DNA of 64,000 nucleotides, taken from assembly GCA_963822615.1 (NCBI GenBank), contig CAWGIM010000025.1, positions 21,341-85,340 of the forward strand, in the 5' to 3' direction. Position 1 is the stretch's first letter, and each line of letters begins with the position of its first letter. The DNA comes from Trebonia sp963822615 (GTDB lineage: Bacteria > Actinomycetota > Actinomycetes > Streptosporangiales > Streptosporangiaceae). The notes under the pieces are model-generated. The model saw nothing but the letters and a program-made list of their open reading frames with translations, was not told the origin of the DNA and searched no databases. The translations under genes were made by a program, and so were the position numbers. Positions 16,964 to 24,047 of the stretch are shown here, piece by piece.

Positions 16964-17021
16964 CGCGGTGAATTGCTGGGCCGGCCCGGAGAATTGCTGG
17001 GCCGACCCGGAGAATCGGGTG
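16964..17021. repeat. Short tandem repeat downstream of the LLM gene
   Basis: Roughly two and a half copies of a 21-bp unit containing GAATTGCTGGGCCGRCCCGGA occur between the LLM oxidoreductase and soxR stop codons. The two 3' ends are convergent here. No terminator hairpin stands out besides the repeat itself. Confidence 0.6.
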
Positions 17022-17025
17022 GCGG

Positions 17026-17475
17026 TTAGCGCAGCGGGGCGGGCAGGTAGCGGGCTCCCGCCCCGTCGGTGGCGGCGACGTCGGCCGGGTTGGACATCGC
17101 GCACCGCTTCAGCGACAGGCAGCCGCAGCCGATGCACGAGTCAAGGCCGTCGCGCAGCTTCTCCAGCGCCGCGATCTGCTCGTCCAGCCGGGTGCGCCAG
17201 CCGCGCGACAGCCGGGTCCAGTCAGCCCGGGTGGGAGTGCGCGAGTCGGGCAGCGCCGCTAGCGCCGCGGCGACCTCGTCCAGGGTCAGCCCGACGTTGC
17301 GGGCGGCCCGGATGAACGCCAGCCGCCGCAGCACGCTGCGCTGGTAGCGACGCTGGTTGCCGGCCGTCCTGGTCGCCTCGATGAGGCCCTCGCGCTCGTA
17401 AAAGCGCAGCGCCGACGGGGTGAAGCCGCTGCGCGCGGCGATGTCGCTGACGGTGAGCTCGTCGGTGCTGCGCAC
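17026..17475 (-). CDS. soxR: Redox-sensitive MerR-family activator SoxR
   Basis: 149 residues from the GTG at 17475, with GGGGAGGTG upstream. The MerR winged HTH covers DIAARSGFTPSALRFYEREG, followed by the long coiled dimerisation helix. The [2Fe-2S] ligands C114-x2-C117-x-C119-x5-C125 (CIGCGCLSLKRC) are complete, which defines SoxR. In actinobacteria SoxR responds to redox-cycling metabolites and directly controls a few oxidoreductase genes. The divergent SDR gene, with a SoxR box between the two, is the obvious target. Confidence 0.95.
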   Translation of the reverse strand: MRSTDELTVSDIAARSGFTPSALRFYEREGLIEATRTAGNQRRYQRSVLRRLAFIRAARNVGLTLDEVAAALAALPDSRTPTRADWTRLSRGWRTRLDEQIAALEKLRDGLDSCIGCGCLSLKRCAMSNPADVAATDGAGARYLPAPLR

Positions 17476-17492
17476 GGCGGCGGCACCTCCCC

Positions 17493-17523
17493 TTGACTTA
17501 AAGTTGACTTTAACTACAACAAT
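17493..17523 (+). promoter_or_regulatory. SoxR box within a divergent promoter
   Basis: TTAAAGT-TG-ACTTTAA (17498-17513) is a perfect dyad equivalent to the known SoxR operator architecture (CTCAAGT-NN-ACTTGAG). It lies between a TTGACT -35 (17493) and an AT-rich -10 (TACAAC/AACAAT, 17515-17523), as expected for MerR-type promoters with a long spacer. The SDR ATG is only about eight bases after the -10, which implies a leaderless transcript. Confidence 0.75.
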
Positions 17524-17530
17524 AGGCCGC

Positions 17531-18223
17531 ATGGACACAACATCGCAACCGGTCGCAGTCATCACCGGGGCCGGGCGCGGGCTCGGCCTGGCGCTGGCCC
17601 GCGCCCTGCTCGCCCGCGACTGGCGGCCGGTAGTCGACGCCCGCCGGGCCGGCCACCTCGCCGCCGCCCTGCCCACCGCGGTGGTAGTGCCGGGCGACGT
17701 CACCGACCCGGCCCACCGGGCCGCGCTGGCCGCCGCCGTCGGCGCCCTCGGCCGCCTCGACCTGCTCGTCAACAATGCCAGCGACCTCGGGCCGAGCCCG
17801 CTGCCGGCGCTGGCCGACCTGCCGCTGGCGGCGGCCCGGCGGGTGCACGAGACCAACGTGCTGGCGCCGCTCGCGCTCACCCAGGCGCTCCTGCCGCTGC
17901 TGCGCGCGGCCGGCGGCACCGTGCTCAACATCAGCTCGGACGCGGCGGTCGAGGCCTACCCGGGCTGGGGCGGCTACGGCGCGTCCAAGGCCGCCCTCGA
18001 CCAGCTCTCGGCGGTGCTGGCGGCCGAGGAGCCCGCGCTCGCGGTCTACGCGGTCGACCCGGGCGACATGCGCACCGAGATGCACCAGGCCGCCTTCCCT
18101 GACCAGGACATCTCCGACCGGCCCGAGCCGGAGACGGTGGTCCCGGCGCTGCTGCGGCTGATCGCGACGCGCCCGCCGAGCGGCCGGGTGCGGGCCGCCG
18201 AGCTGACCGGGGCGACGTCATGA
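17531..18223 (+). CDS. SDR family oxidoreductase, SoxR target
   Basis: 230 residues from the ATG at 17531. TGAGRGLG near residues 12-19, LVNNAS, NISSDAA and YGASK give a complete classical SDR active site. The gene starts almost at the predicted transcription start of the SoxR-box promoter, so redox control by SoxR is strongly suggested. It overlaps the QueA-like gene by four bases (ATGA), forming a two-gene operon. Likely role: reduction of a quinone-like or carbonyl metabolite. Confidence 0.88.
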   Translation: MDTTSQPVAVITGAGRGLGLALARALLARDWRPVVDARRAGHLAAALPTAVVVPGDVTDPAHRAALAAAVGALGRLDLLVNNASDLGPSPLPALADLPLAAARRVHETNVLAPLALTQALLPLLRAAGGTVLNISSDAAVEAYPGWGGYGASKAALDQLSAVLAAEEPALAVYAVDPGDMRTEMHQAAFPDQDISDRPEPETVVPALLRLIATRPPSGRVRAAELTGATS

Positions 18224-19274
18224 GCAGCGTCGACTTCGTCCGGCCGGCCATCGACTTCGTGCTGCCGAAGGGCCTGGAGGCGACCGAGCCGCCGCCCGCC
18301 AGGGACGGGGTCCGGCTGCTGGTGGCCGGCCCGGGCCTGGTGGCCCACGCGCGGTTCAGCGACCTGGCCGGCTTCCTCGCCCCCGGGGACCTGGTGGTGG
18401 TCAACACCTCCGCCACCCTGCCCGCCGCGGCCGACGGCAGCCGGGCGGGCACGCCGGTCACCGTGCACTTCTCGGCCGGGCTGGACGACGGCGGCTGGGT
18501 GGTCGAGGTGCGGCCGGCGGCCGGGCCGGGCCCAGCCGCCGGGCCGGCGACCGGGCCGGTGACCGGGCTGCGGGCCGGCGAGCTGATCAGCCTGGCCGAC
18601 GGCGCCGACCTGGTCCTCGACCGGCCGTATCCCGCCGGGCAGGACCGGCTGTGGCGGGCGCGGCCGCGCATCGACGGCGGGGTGGCGGTCTTCCTGGCCC
18701 GCCACGGGCGGCCGATCAGGTACGGCTACGTGCCGCGCCAGTGGCCGCTGGCGGACTACCAGACCGTGTTCAGCCGCGAGCCGGGCAGCGCCGAGATGCC
18801 GAGCGCCGGGCGGCCGTTCACCGACCGGCTGGTCACCGAGCTGGTCACCCGCGGCGTCACGGTGGCGCCGGTCCTGCTGCACACCGGGGTGTCCTCGCAG
18901 GAACCGGGTGAGCCGCCGCAGCCCGAACGGTACCGGGTGCCCGCCGCCACCGCCCGGCTGGTCAACTCCGCCCGCCAGGCCGGCGGGCGGGTGATCGCGG
19001 TCGGCACCACCGTCACCCGGGCGATCGAGTCAGCGGCCGGACCGGACGGCACGGTACGCCCCGGCCAGGGCCTGACCAGCCTGGTGCTCGGTCCCGGGCG
19101 GCCCGCGCGGGCGGTCACCGGCCTGGTGACCGGGTGGCACGCGCCCGGCGCGTCGCACCTGGCGCTGCTGACCGCGGTGGCCGGCCGCCGCTGGTCGAGC
19201 GGGCGTACGCGGCGGCGCTGAGCGCCGGGTACCGCTGGCACGAGTTCGGCGACAGCTGCCTGCTGCTGCCGTGA
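18220..19274 (+). CDS. queA: QueA-like S-adenosylmethionine:tRNA ribosyltransferase-isomerase, frameshifted near the C terminus
   Basis: The N-terminal and central parts match the QueA family: AHARFSDLAGFLAPGDLVVVN, IRYGYVPRQWPLADYQTVF, AGRPFTDRLVTELVTRGV and the SSQEP segment. The frame opened at 18220 stops at 19221 with an unrelated basic tail. In the next frame the expected end continues at once (PLVERAYAAALSAGYRWHEF, then GDSCLLLP) to a stop at 19272-19274. A single missing base near 19181-19191 in a G/C run explains this. QueA adds the ribosyl part of SAM to a deazaguanine in tRNA; no other queuosine genes are nearby, and the soxR/SDR linkage raises the question whether this actinobacterial branch does the same reaction. 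Confidence 0.8.
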
Positions 19275-19320
19275 CCCGCGAGGGACCCGCCCGCATGGTT
19301 GCGGCCCCAGGGCAATGATT

Positions 19321-19368
19321 CAGAGTGGAAATAATTTGGCGCTATCACGCCAAATTATTTCCACTCTG
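19321..19368. terminator. Perfect 21-bp AT-rich hairpin between convergent genes
   Basis: Arms 19321-19341 and 19348-19368 are perfectly complementary (left arm begins CAGAGTGGAAATAATTTGGCG minus its last base limit) with a six-base loop. It lies between the ends of the queA-like and DUF742 genes, which fits a bidirectional transcription stop. The stem is strikingly AT-rich for this genome and lacks a U-run, so an operator or transposon-derived palindrome is an alternative. Confidence 0.6.
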
Positions 19369-19446
19369 CCAAAAAGTTCCGCGACAATACCGCCGCCTGG
19401 TGGTGCTGGTGGCCGCGGCGGGGGGCGGGCGCCGGGACCGGGCCCG

Positions 19447-19824
19447 CTACAGGGCCTGCAGGCCCTGCAGCACCTTGCGCAGCAGGCCCTGGTCGGTCAC
19501 CCGGCCACCGCGCGGCGCCGCCTCCCGCACCACGATCAGGTTGTCGTGCATCAGGTCGTCGAGCAGCACCCTGACCACCCCGATCGGCAGCTTGACGAGC
19601 GCCGAGACCTCCGCCACGCTCACCGGGACCCGGCTCAGCTCAAGGATCTGGCTGCGCTCGGGGGTGACCGGGGTGGTGTCGGCCGCCTTGCCGGTCCTGA
19701 CGACCATGTCAACCAGGTCCAGGTAGCGGGTACCGCGCGGCCGGGTACGGCCGCCGGTCACGGTGTAGGGACGGGAGACGGGACCCGCCTCCTCGTACTC
19801 CCAGCTGTCTTCTCCTGCCCCCAT
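19447..19824 (-). CDS. DUF742 protein (conservon CvnC-like), set 1
   Basis: 125 residues. The sequence GPVSRPYTVTGGRT near the N terminus, then a winged-helix-like region with LSRVPVSVAEVSALVKLPIGVVRVLLDDL and a GLLRKVLQGLQAL end (only short parts quoted) define DUF742. In Streptomyces conservons this is CvnC, acting with a kinase-like CvnA, roadblock CvnB and small GTPase CvnD. Here it is the last gene of a three-gene unit; no GTPase follows. A close paralogue lies at 23240-23620. Confidence 0.9.
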   Translation of the reverse strand: MGAGEDSWEYEEAGPVSRPYTVTGGRTRPRGTRYLDLVDMVVRTGKAADTTPVTPERSQILELSRVPVSVAEVSALVKLPIGVVRVLLDDLMHDNLIVVREAAPRGGRVTDQGLLRKVLQGLQAL

Positions 19825-19832
19825 GACCTGCC

Positions 19833-20255
19833 TTACCTGCTAGCCGGGCCTGGGGCGGGGAACCGCGGATGGGCGATCATGTGCTGTCCGACCCGCTTGA
19901 CCAGCACGGTCATCTCGTACGCGATCTGCCCGGCGTCCGCCTCGGCCTCAGCCAGCAAGGCCAGGCAGGTGCCCTGCCCGGCGGGCTGTATGAACAGCAG
20001 CGCCGCCGTCATCTGCACGATCGTCTGGCTGACCTCGCCGAAGCCCAGCTTCTGGCTCGCGCCGTAGCCCAGGCTCTGCACCCCGGCCGCGAGCGCGGAC
20101 AGGTGCTCGGCATCCTGCCCGCTGAGCCCGGGCGAGCGGCCAAGCGGCAGGCCGTCGGGCGAGAGCACCACCGCGCACCTGACGCCGTAGCAGGTCGCGG
20201 AGAGGTTGGCCAGCAGCCAGTCCAGCTCACCCACGGCAGTTCCTCCGCGCATCAT
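19833..20255 (-). CDS. Roadblock/LC7 domain protein (CvnB-like), set 1
   Basis: 140 residues. ELDWLLANLSATCYGVRCAV, then SPDGLPLGRSPGLS and FIQPAGQGTCLALLAE are typical of roadblock/LC7 proteins that act as GTPase regulators. The start region reads GTGATGATG; the ATG at 20255 shares a base with the kinase stop (TGATG), indicating coupling. Paralogue of 23628-24047. It would normally control a small GTPase, which is missing here. Confidence 0.9.
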   Translation of the reverse strand: MMRGGTAVGELDWLLANLSATCYGVRCAVVLSPDGLPLGRSPGLSGQDAEHLSALAAGVQSLGYGASQKLGFGEVSQTIVQMTAALLFIQPAGQGTCLALLAEAEADAGQIAYEMTVLVKRVGQHMIAHPRFPAPGPASR

Positions 20256-22966
20256 CACTCGTCCCGGCCAGACGGGGCCTGCTGGCTCTCGCCGTTGTCC
20301 GGCGGCAGCTCGGCCCCGCGCCCGTTCCGCCAGCCGAGCTGGATCGCGGACATCAGCGCCCGGGCCTGGTCGGGAGACCGCGCGGGCGGCCCGGGGTCGT
20401 GCTCAACCTCGGAGCCGGCCGCATGGCGCTCGCGCAGACCGGGCGCCATGTTGCTGCCGGCCTGGCGCCGCGGCAGCCCGGGCCCGTCGGCCGGGGGCGG
20501 GGCCGACCCGGCCTCGGCCGGGGCGGGGGCCGGGGCGGGCGGGCCGGCCGCGCGGGCGGCCAGGGGTGCGGCCGGCCCGGGCGCGGGCTCCTGGGCCGGG
20601 ACCACGGGCCCGATCGCGCGCCCGCTGCGGGGCACCCGGCGGCCGCCAAGCACCTCGGCCGCCGACGCCCGGATGGCCTGCCCGTGGGCAGCGCCAGCCG
20701 GAGCGTGCCCGCTGCCGCCGTTGGCCCCCGCCATGGCGGGCACGGCGCCCGTCCCTGGCTGGCCGGCGCCCGCGTCGCCGTAGCCGCCACCGGACCCCGG
20801 CCGGGCCCCGGCCGGGATGTCTTCCTCGGCGATGGCCAGCGCGTGCGGCAGCAGCACGATCGCGGTGGTGCCGCCGAAGCCGGACATCCGGAGCGAGACC
20901 ATCACCCCGTGCCTGGCCGCCAGCCTGCTCACCACGAACAGCCCGAGCTGGTCGCTGTCGGCCAGGTCGAACTCGGGCGGGTTGGCCAGCCGCTCGTTGA
21001 ACGCGCTCATGGTGGCGGGCGGGATGCCCAGGCCCCGGTCCTCCACCTCGATGCTGTAGCCGTTGGCGACCCGGCCGCCGCGCACCTGGACCCGGGTGCC
21101 CGGGGGTGAGAACTGCACCGCGTTCTCCACCAGCTCGGCCAGCATGTGGATGAGGTCGGCCACCGCGGTGCCCTGGACGAAGTCACGCGACTGCGCGATC
21201 AGGTCGACCCGCTCGTAGTCCTCGATCTCGCCGATCGCGCCGCGCAGCACCTCGATCACCGGGACCGGCTGGCGCCACACCCGGCCCGGTGAGGCGCCGG
21301 ACAAGATGATCAGGCCCTCGGCCTGCCGCCGCATCCGGGTGGTGAGGTGATCGAGCCGGAAAAGCTGCTCAAGCGCGTCCGCGTCCTCGGTGCCGCGCTC
21401 CATCTCGTCCAGCATCTTGAGCTGCCGCTGCAGCAGGGACTGGTTGCGGCGGGCGAGGCTGCGGAAGACCATGCTGACGCCCTTGCGGAGCTGGGCCTGC
21501 TGCACCGCCGCCTCCACCGCGGTCAGCTGCACGGCCGAGAACGCGTCCGCGGTCTCGGTCACCTCCCGCACGTGCGTGCCCAGGACCAGCGGCGGCGCCT
21601 CGGCCGCGACGTCCACGTCGGCCCCCGCCCGCAGCCGGCTGACCACCCGCGGCAGCCGCTCCTCGGCCAGCTCGCGGGCCGCCCCGCGCAGCCCGGTCAG
21701 CTCGCGCCTGATCCGGTTGCCGAACCGCAGCAGCAGGAACGACGTCACGGCGACGGCCAGGAACCCGGCCCCGCCGATCAGGATCAGCCGCAGCAGGATG
21801 ACGTCTCCCTCGTGCGCCTGCTGGCTGGTGCTGCCCACCTGGACGGCGTAGCCGGCCGCGGTCGCCTTGGCGAAGACCGACTGGAGGGCCGCCTGCCAGG
21901 CCTGCGGTGAGAACGGGATCCTGGCGCCGGGGCCGGCCGCCACCACCTGGTTCTCCAGCTTCTGCAGGCTGGCGAACCCGGGCGAGTTGAACACCGGCAA
22001 GTAGGGGTCGGGGCCGAGCTGCCAGTAAACCGTCGAGCTGCCCTGCTGCTCGAGCAGCCGCTGGCTGTCGACGGTCTGGGTGAACTGCCGGTAGAGGGCG
22101 GGCGACACCCGGCCGCCGCCCGCCAGCGCCCCGCCCACCAGCGCCGCTTCCTGGCCGATGGCGTCGACCGCCTGCCCGCTCTGCAGCGCCGCCTGGCTCT
22201 CCTGGTACCACAGCAGGGACTCCTGCGGGTTGAAGAGCGCGTTCACGAACGGGTAGACCACCTGCTCGGTGGCGTTGTAGTCCTGGAAGGCGGCCAGCGG
22301 GGTGATCGACCCCGCGTCAACCTTGGTCCGCAGCACGCCGAGCTGGCTCAGCTTGGCCAGCAGGGCGTTGGTGGCCGACTGGTCGGCCACCGCCACGTGG
22401 CCCGCGGTGGCGGCGACGCCGGCCCGGAACGCGGTCACCGCCTGGTCGGTCAGCGCCCGCTGCGCTTCAAGCGCCTTCTCCGACGGCCGGGGATTGGTGC
22501 TCTGCCAGGTGAAGGTCGCCGTCCGCTCGGCCTGGAGCTGGACGATCATCAGCTCGGTGGGCCCGCCGACCTGGTGGTTGATGCTGTCGGCGGTGCGCTT
22601 GGCGAGGGCCTCGCCCAGCGTGGTCGAGGCCGCGTACACCCACAGCGCGATCAGCGAGACCAGCGGCAGGATCAGCAGCAGCGACAGGGTGGAGCGGATC
22701 GACCGCTGCTGGGCCGAGCCACCCGGCCGGTCGTAGCGGTCATGGCCGTCGCCGCGGCCCTTGCGCCTGCGGCCGGCGTAGCTGACCCGGCCCGGCGGGC
22801 GCCGCGGCCCGGCCTCGTACTGAGGGCCGTACTGAGCGCCGTACTGGGCCCCCGCCTGCGGCCACTCCCCCGCCGCGGGGGGCTGGTCAACGTAGACGGC
22901 GTAACCGCTCGACTGGGGCACCAGGCGCGGCCTGGCCTGCTCCCGGTCCGTTCTGCCCGGCATCAT
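20255..22966 (-). CDS. Nitrate/nitrite-sensing-type sensor histidine kinase (CvnA-like), set 1
   Basis: About 903 residues if started at the ATG at 22966 (GGATGGG upstream); the frame also allows a start at 23002. Order: Tyr/Gln/Pro-rich cytoplasmic leader, TM1 (STLSLLLILPLVSLIALWVY), a long extracytoplasmic NIT-like sensor, TM2 (LILIGGAGFLAVAVTSFLLL), HAMP-like linker, the RLDHLTTRMRRQAEGL helix, an HATPase with ELVENAVQFSPPG and VEDRGLGIPP, and a Pro/Ala-rich tail of about 170 residues. This is the membrane kinase-like component of a conservon; such kinases often work without a classical response regulator. It is highly similar to the set 2 kinase. Confidence 0.9.
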   Translation of the reverse strand: MMPGRTDREQARPRLVPQSSGYAVYVDQPPAAGEWPQAGAQYGAQYGPQYEAGPRRPPGRVSYAGRRRKGRGDGHDRYDRPGGSAQQRSIRSTLSLLLILPLVSLIALWVYAASTTLGEALAKRTADSINHQVGGPTELMIVQLQAERTATFTWQSTNPRPSEKALEAQRALTDQAVTAFRAGVAATAGHVAVADQSATNALLAKLSQLGVLRTKVDAGSITPLAAFQDYNATEQVVYPFVNALFNPQESLLWYQESQAALQSGQAVDAIGQEAALVGGALAGGGRVSPALYRQFTQTVDSQRLLEQQGSSTVYWQLGPDPYLPVFNSPGFASLQKLENQVVAAGPGARIPFSPQAWQAALQSVFAKATAAGYAVQVGSTSQQAHEGDVILLRLILIGGAGFLAVAVTSFLLLRFGNRIRRELTGLRGAARELAEERLPRVVSRLRAGADVDVAAEAPPLVLGTHVREVTETADAFSAVQLTAVEAAVQQAQLRKGVSMVFRSLARRNQSLLQRQLKMLDEMERGTEDADALEQLFRLDHLTTRMRRQAEGLIILSGASPGRVWRQPVPVIEVLRGAIGEIEDYERVDLIAQSRDFVQGTAVADLIHMLAELVENAVQFSPPGTRVQVRGGRVANGYSIEVEDRGLGIPPATMSAFNERLANPPEFDLADSDQLGLFVVSRLAARHGVMVSLRMSGFGGTTAIVLLPHALAIAEEDIPAGARPGSGGGYGDAGAGQPGTGAVPAMAGANGGSGHAPAGAAHGQAIRASAAEVLGGRRVPRSGRAIGPVVPAQEPAPGPAAPLAARAAGPPAPAPAPAEAGSAPPPADGPGLPRRQAGSNMAPGLRERHAAGSEVEHDPGPPARSPDQARALMSAIQLGWRNGRGAELPPDNGESQQAPSGRDE

Positions 22967-23038
22967 CACCGTAGACCCATCCAAAGATTGCGACAAAGTC
23001 AAAACAATGGCAGCACCGCGAGGGGCCTGACCCGGATA

Positions 23039-23056
23039 AGATAACCAAAGTTATCT
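23039..23056. promoter_or_regulatory. AT-rich dyad upstream of kinase set 1
   Basis: AGATAAC-CAAA-GTTATCT is a perfect 7-bp inverted repeat in the AT-rich stretch 23033-23096 that separates the two conservon sets. It lies 73 bp upstream of the set 1 kinase start and could be an operator or promoter element. The rest of 23003-23239 holds no credible gene. Confidence 0.4.
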
Positions 23057-23239
23057 ATATATTTGCACTTCGTACAAAAGACATTAACAGCGCTATCCCG
23101 GCCGGATGACCGAGATAGCACAATTTGCCCGCAGCGATAACCAGGTCCGGCCGAACCACCTGGTCAGCACCGCGCTAGCCCTTCCGGGCCATCGCCGGCC
23201 GGCCAGCGGGCCGCCCAGGCGGACGCCGGCCGGGGCGGC

Positions 23240-23620
23240 TCACAGGGCCTGCAGGCCCTCAAGTACCTTGCGCAGCAGCCGCTGGTCGGTCACCCGGCCG
23301 CCGCGCGGGGCCGCCCCCCGGACCACGATCAGGTTCTCGTGGAGGAGGTCGTCGAGCAGCACCCGGACCACGCCGATCGGCAGCCGGACGATCGCGGACA
23401 CCTCGGCCACGCTAACCGGGACCCGGCTCAGCGCCAGGATCTGGGTGCGCTCGGGGCTGATCGAGGCAGCGGGGACCGGGTTAGCGGTGCGCACCACCAA
23501 GTCGACCAAGTCCAGATAGCGGGAACCGCGGGTCTGGGTGCGGCCGCCAGTAACGGTGTACGGGCGGGAGACTGGTCCCGCCTCCTCGTACACCCAGCCG
23601 TCGTCTTGCTCTCCCCCCAT
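23240..23620 (-). CDS. DUF742 protein (CvnC-like), set 2
   Basis: 126 residues, nearly the same sequence as the set 1 copy (shared GPVSRPYTVTGGRT, LSRVPVSVAEVSA, LPIGVVRVLLDDL and C-terminal GLQAL). Differences cluster in the MVVRTGKAADTT/LVVRTANPVPAA linker. Last gene of the second three-gene unit; again no GTPase gene follows before set 1 begins. Confidence 0.9.
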   Translation of the reverse strand: MGGEQDDGWVYEEAGPVSRPYTVTGGRTQTRGSRYLDLVDLVVRTANPVPAASISPERTQILALSRVPVSVAEVSAIVRLPIGVVRVLLDDLLHENLIVVRGAAPRGGRVTDQRLLRKVLEGLQAL

Positions 23621-23627
23621 GACGGCC

Positions 23628-24047
23628 TTACCCGGTTACCGGGCCCGGGGCGGGAAGCCGCCGCTCGGCGATCATGTACTGCCCGACCCGCTTGACCAGC
23701 AACGCCGTTTCGTAGGCGATCTGCCCGGCGTCCGCCCCGGCCTGGGCCAGCAGGGCCACGCAGGTGCCCTGCCCGGCGGGCTGGATGAACAGCAGCGCCC
23801 CGGTCATCTGCACGATGGTCTGGGTGACCTCACCGAAGTCAAGCTGCTGCCCGACGCCGTAGCCCAGGCTCTGCACCCCGGCCGCCAGGGCGGCCAGGTG
23901 ACCCGAGTCCGCCTCGCTGAGCCCGGGCGAGCGGCCAAGCGGCAGCCCGTCCGGCGAGAGCACGACCGCGCAGCGGATGCCAGCGCAGGTCGCGGAGAGG
24001 TTGGCGAGCAGCCAGTCCAGCTTTCCCACAGCAGTTCCCCCGCGCAT
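23628..24047 (-). CDS. Roadblock/LC7 domain protein (CvnB-like), set 2
   Basis: 139 residues from the ATG at 24047, which shares one base with the kinase stop (TGATG). Shares LDWLLANLSATC, SPDGLPLGRSPGLS and the FIQPAGQGTC motif with set 1. Expected to be a small regulator of a Ras-like GTPase. The frame extends upstream to 24275 but that part lies inside the kinase gene and is not homologous to the family. Confidence 0.9.
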   Translation of the reverse strand: MRGGTAVGKLDWLLANLSATCAGIRCAVVLSPDGLPLGRSPGLSEADSGHLAALAAGVQSLGYGVGQQLDFGEVTQTIVQMTGALLFIQPAGQGTCVALLAQAGADAGQIAYETALLVKRVGQYMIAERRLPAPGPVTG

